Assembly (NCBI GenBank): GCA_030641485.1
Contig: DAOWHJ010000009.1
Span: 1 to 15,512 of the forward strand
Reading direction: 5' to 3'
Source: Pseudomonadota bacterium
GTDB taxonomy: Bacteria; Desulfobacterota; Anaeroferrophillalia; Anaeroferrophillales; Tharpellaceae
Length of the DNA: 15,512 nucleotides
A program made the translations under genes and the position numbers. This document shows, piece by piece, positions 14,138 to 15,512 of this stretch. The notes under the pieces were generated by a model. It ran no database searches and had not been told where the DNA came from. It was given only the letters and a program-made list of their open reading frames with translations. How positions within the stretch are numbered: the first letter of the stretch is position 1; every line of letters begins with the position of its first letter.

Positions 14138-15301
14138 CTATTTAAAAGCGGCAACAACTTTCTTAGCTGCATCAGAAAGGCCACGGGCAACGGTCATTTC
14201 GATACCAGATTCTTCAAGAATCTTTGACGCCTCTTCAGCGTTAGTACCTTCAAGACGAACCACCAGAGGAACCTTTATATCAACCATTTTTGTGGCTTCG
14301 ATAATACCGTTGGCAATCCGGTCACAACGAACAATCCCGCCAAAGATATTAACGAGGACTGCCTTAACATTGGGGTCAGAAAGAATAATCCGAAAGGCAT
14401 TGGCAACCGACTCAGCATTTGCACTGCCACCGACATCAAGAAAGTTTGCCGGTTCAGCCCCGGACAATTTGATAATATCCATCGTCGCCATCGCGAGACC
14501 GGCACCATTAACCATGCAACCGACTTCACCATCAAGCTTGATATAGTTTAGGCCAAATTTTGAAGCTTCTATCTCTAAAGGATCCTCTTCATCCAGATCT
14601 CTAAGCTCAGGCCAGATATTTTTATGACGATAGAAGGCATTGTCATCAAAATCAACCTTGGCATCAAGAGCAAGAACCCGGCCGTCTCCAGTTTCAATCA
14701 ATGGATTTATCTCAGCCATCGAACAATCTCTTGTTTCAAAAACCTTATAAAGATTCATAAACAAAGCACTGGCCTGACGTACTGCCTTACCCTCAAAGCC
14801 AAGCCCGTAAGCGATCTTAGTCGCTTGAAAGGGACGCAAACCCAAAGCTGGGTCGATAAACTCCTTAATAATTTTTTCCGGAGTCTCTTCTGCAACTTTT
14901 TCGATCTCCATCCCGCCTTCAGTACTTGCCATAATTACCGGACACTCACTTGCCCGATCAACCACAATCCCGAAGTAGTACTCTTTTTTAATATCCATCC
15001 CCTCTTCGATCAAGAGACGCTGGACTTTCTTGCCTTCAGCTCCAGTCTGATGGGTAACCAACTGCATACCAAAAATTTCACCGGCAACTTTTTTTGCTTC
15101 ATCAAGGCCGTTAACAACCTTGACGCCGCCGCCTTTACCGCGACCACCAGCATGAATCTGGGCCTTGACGACAACGGTACCACCGCCAAGCTCATTTACT
15201 GCTGCCTCGACCTGATCAAGATCAAAAATCGGGACTCCGTTAGGCACCAGAACGCCCGCCTCTTTCAGCAGCGCCTTAGCCTGATATTCATGAATCTTCA
15301 T
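14138..15301 (-). CDS. sucC: succinyl-CoA synthetase (ADP-forming) beta subunit
   Basis: SucC is the nucleotide- and succinate-binding subunit of succinyl-CoA synthetase. The protein is 387 aa, the standard length. The ATP-grasp N-terminal domain opens with MKIHEYQAKALLKEAGV and contains VVVKAQIHAGGRGKGGGVK. CSMAEINPLI carries metal/nucleotide-site residues. The C-terminal ligase domain shows GCMVNGAGLAMATMDI, NFLDVGGSAN and VNIFGGIVRCDRIANGI. An AGGAGG ribosome-binding site lies four bases before the ATG. The gene lies 21 bp downstream of a gene cut by the window edge, so it is probably part of a longer TCA-cycle operon with sucD. Confidence 0.98.
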   Translation of the reverse strand: MKIHEYQAKALLKEAGVLVPNGVPIFDLDQVEAAVNELGGGTVVVKAQIHAGGRGKGGGVKVVNGLDEAKKVAGEIFGMQLVTHQTGAEGKKVQRLLIEEGMDIKKEYYFGIVVDRASECPVIMASTEGGMEIEKVAEETPEKIIKEFIDPALGLRPFQATKIAYGLGFEGKAVRQASALFMNLYKVFETRDCSMAEINPLIETGDGRVLALDAKVDFDDNAFYRHKNIWPELRDLDEEDPLEIEASKFGLNYIKLDGEVGCMVNGAGLAMATMDIIKLSGAEPANFLDVGGSANAESVANAFRIILSDPNVKAVLVNIFGGIVRCDRIANGIIEATKMVDIKVPLVVRLEGTNAEEASKILEESGIEMTVARGLSDAAKKVVAAFK

Positions 15302-15322
15302 CTCTCCTCCTGATAATATTAA

Positions 15323-15512
15323 TTAGGCGCGAATACCACCCTGGTAATTAGTTGTCAGCTGTTTCTCCATCACCTCTTCACGAGTATAATTAGGCAGAAT
15401 CAGCGGCGCAACCTGATCGGTTTCAATGCCAGCATCTTTAAGTTCATTATGATAAGCATCGACATGATCCATGTTTAGCGTACCGACTTTGCCATCAAAG
15501 TTTTTAGCATAT
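15323..15512 (-). CDS. C-terminal fragment of an unrecognised protein upstream of sucC (cut by window edge)
   Basis: Only the last 62 codons are in the window. They read from YAKNFDGKVGTLNMDHVDAY through DAGIETDQVAPLILPNYTR to a C-terminal NYQGGIRA and a TAA stop. The segment looks like a well-folded, soluble C-terminal domain with no membrane helix or metal motif. I cannot name the protein. The position 21 bp ahead of sucC makes a TCA-cycle or related carbon-metabolism enzyme likely, but that is inference from context. Codon use and composition match sucC and sucD. Confidence 0.8.
   Translation of the reverse strand, partial: YAKNFDGKVGTLNMDHVDAYHNELKDAGIETDQVAPLILPNYTREEVMEKQLTTNYQGGIRA

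Noticed and set aside
1..15512. CRISPR arrays, tRNA or rRNA genes, insertion-sequence transposases
   Set aside because: I looked for regular repeats, tRNA-like cloverleaf ends and transposase motifs on both strands and found none.

Overview
The window comes from a Gram-negative bacterium: it encodes an outer-membrane TonB-dependent receptor, the periplasmic lipoprotein carrier LolA and inner-membrane HflK/HflC. My best guess is a Desulfobacterota-type (former deltaproteobacterial) organism. This rests on the large hybrid kinase paired with a receiver protein carrying a four-cysteine tail, and on the general style of the proteins. It is an inference, not a measurement.

Layout. Bases 1-4221 hold a minus-strand group: creatininase-family hydrolase, TatD-type nuclease, LolA, HflK, and HflC (cut by the left edge). 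Bases 4222-4675 form a 454-bp divergent intergenic region with a REP-like palindrome and, nearer the receptor gene, a promoter-like site and a structured leader. The leader has an intrinsic terminator and a competing antiterminator pairing. Bases 4676-6883 encode the plus-strand TonB-dependent receptor. Bases 6910-11885 hold a minus-strand group read in the order three-module hybrid histidine kinase, response regulator, class I/II aminotransferase. Bases 11886-12436 contain no intact gene but carry two gene remnants meeting at about 12213: the C-terminal end of an MFS-like transporter (minus) and the C-terminal end of a PIN-domain toxin (plus). Bases 12437-13050 are an intact Phd/YefM-type antitoxin plus PIN toxin pair. 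A strong bidirectional terminator at 13099-13128 separates it from a minus-strand TCA-cycle block: sucD, sucC and the C-terminal end of an upstream gene cut by the right edge.

How the genes work together. SucC and SucD form succinyl-CoA synthetase. HflK and HflC form the membrane complex that modulates FtsH. The kinase carries HisKA, HATPase, two receivers and HPt in one chain, and the adjacent stand-alone receiver protein is its likely partner or final phosphoacceptor. The toxin-antitoxin pair is a self-contained accessory module in a decayed stretch of DNA. Most of the window is conserved housekeeping. The parts deserving a second look are the switch-like leader of the receptor gene, the palindromic repeat beside it and the remnant junction next to the toxin-antitoxin pair. 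I do not see a clearly new multi-gene system.
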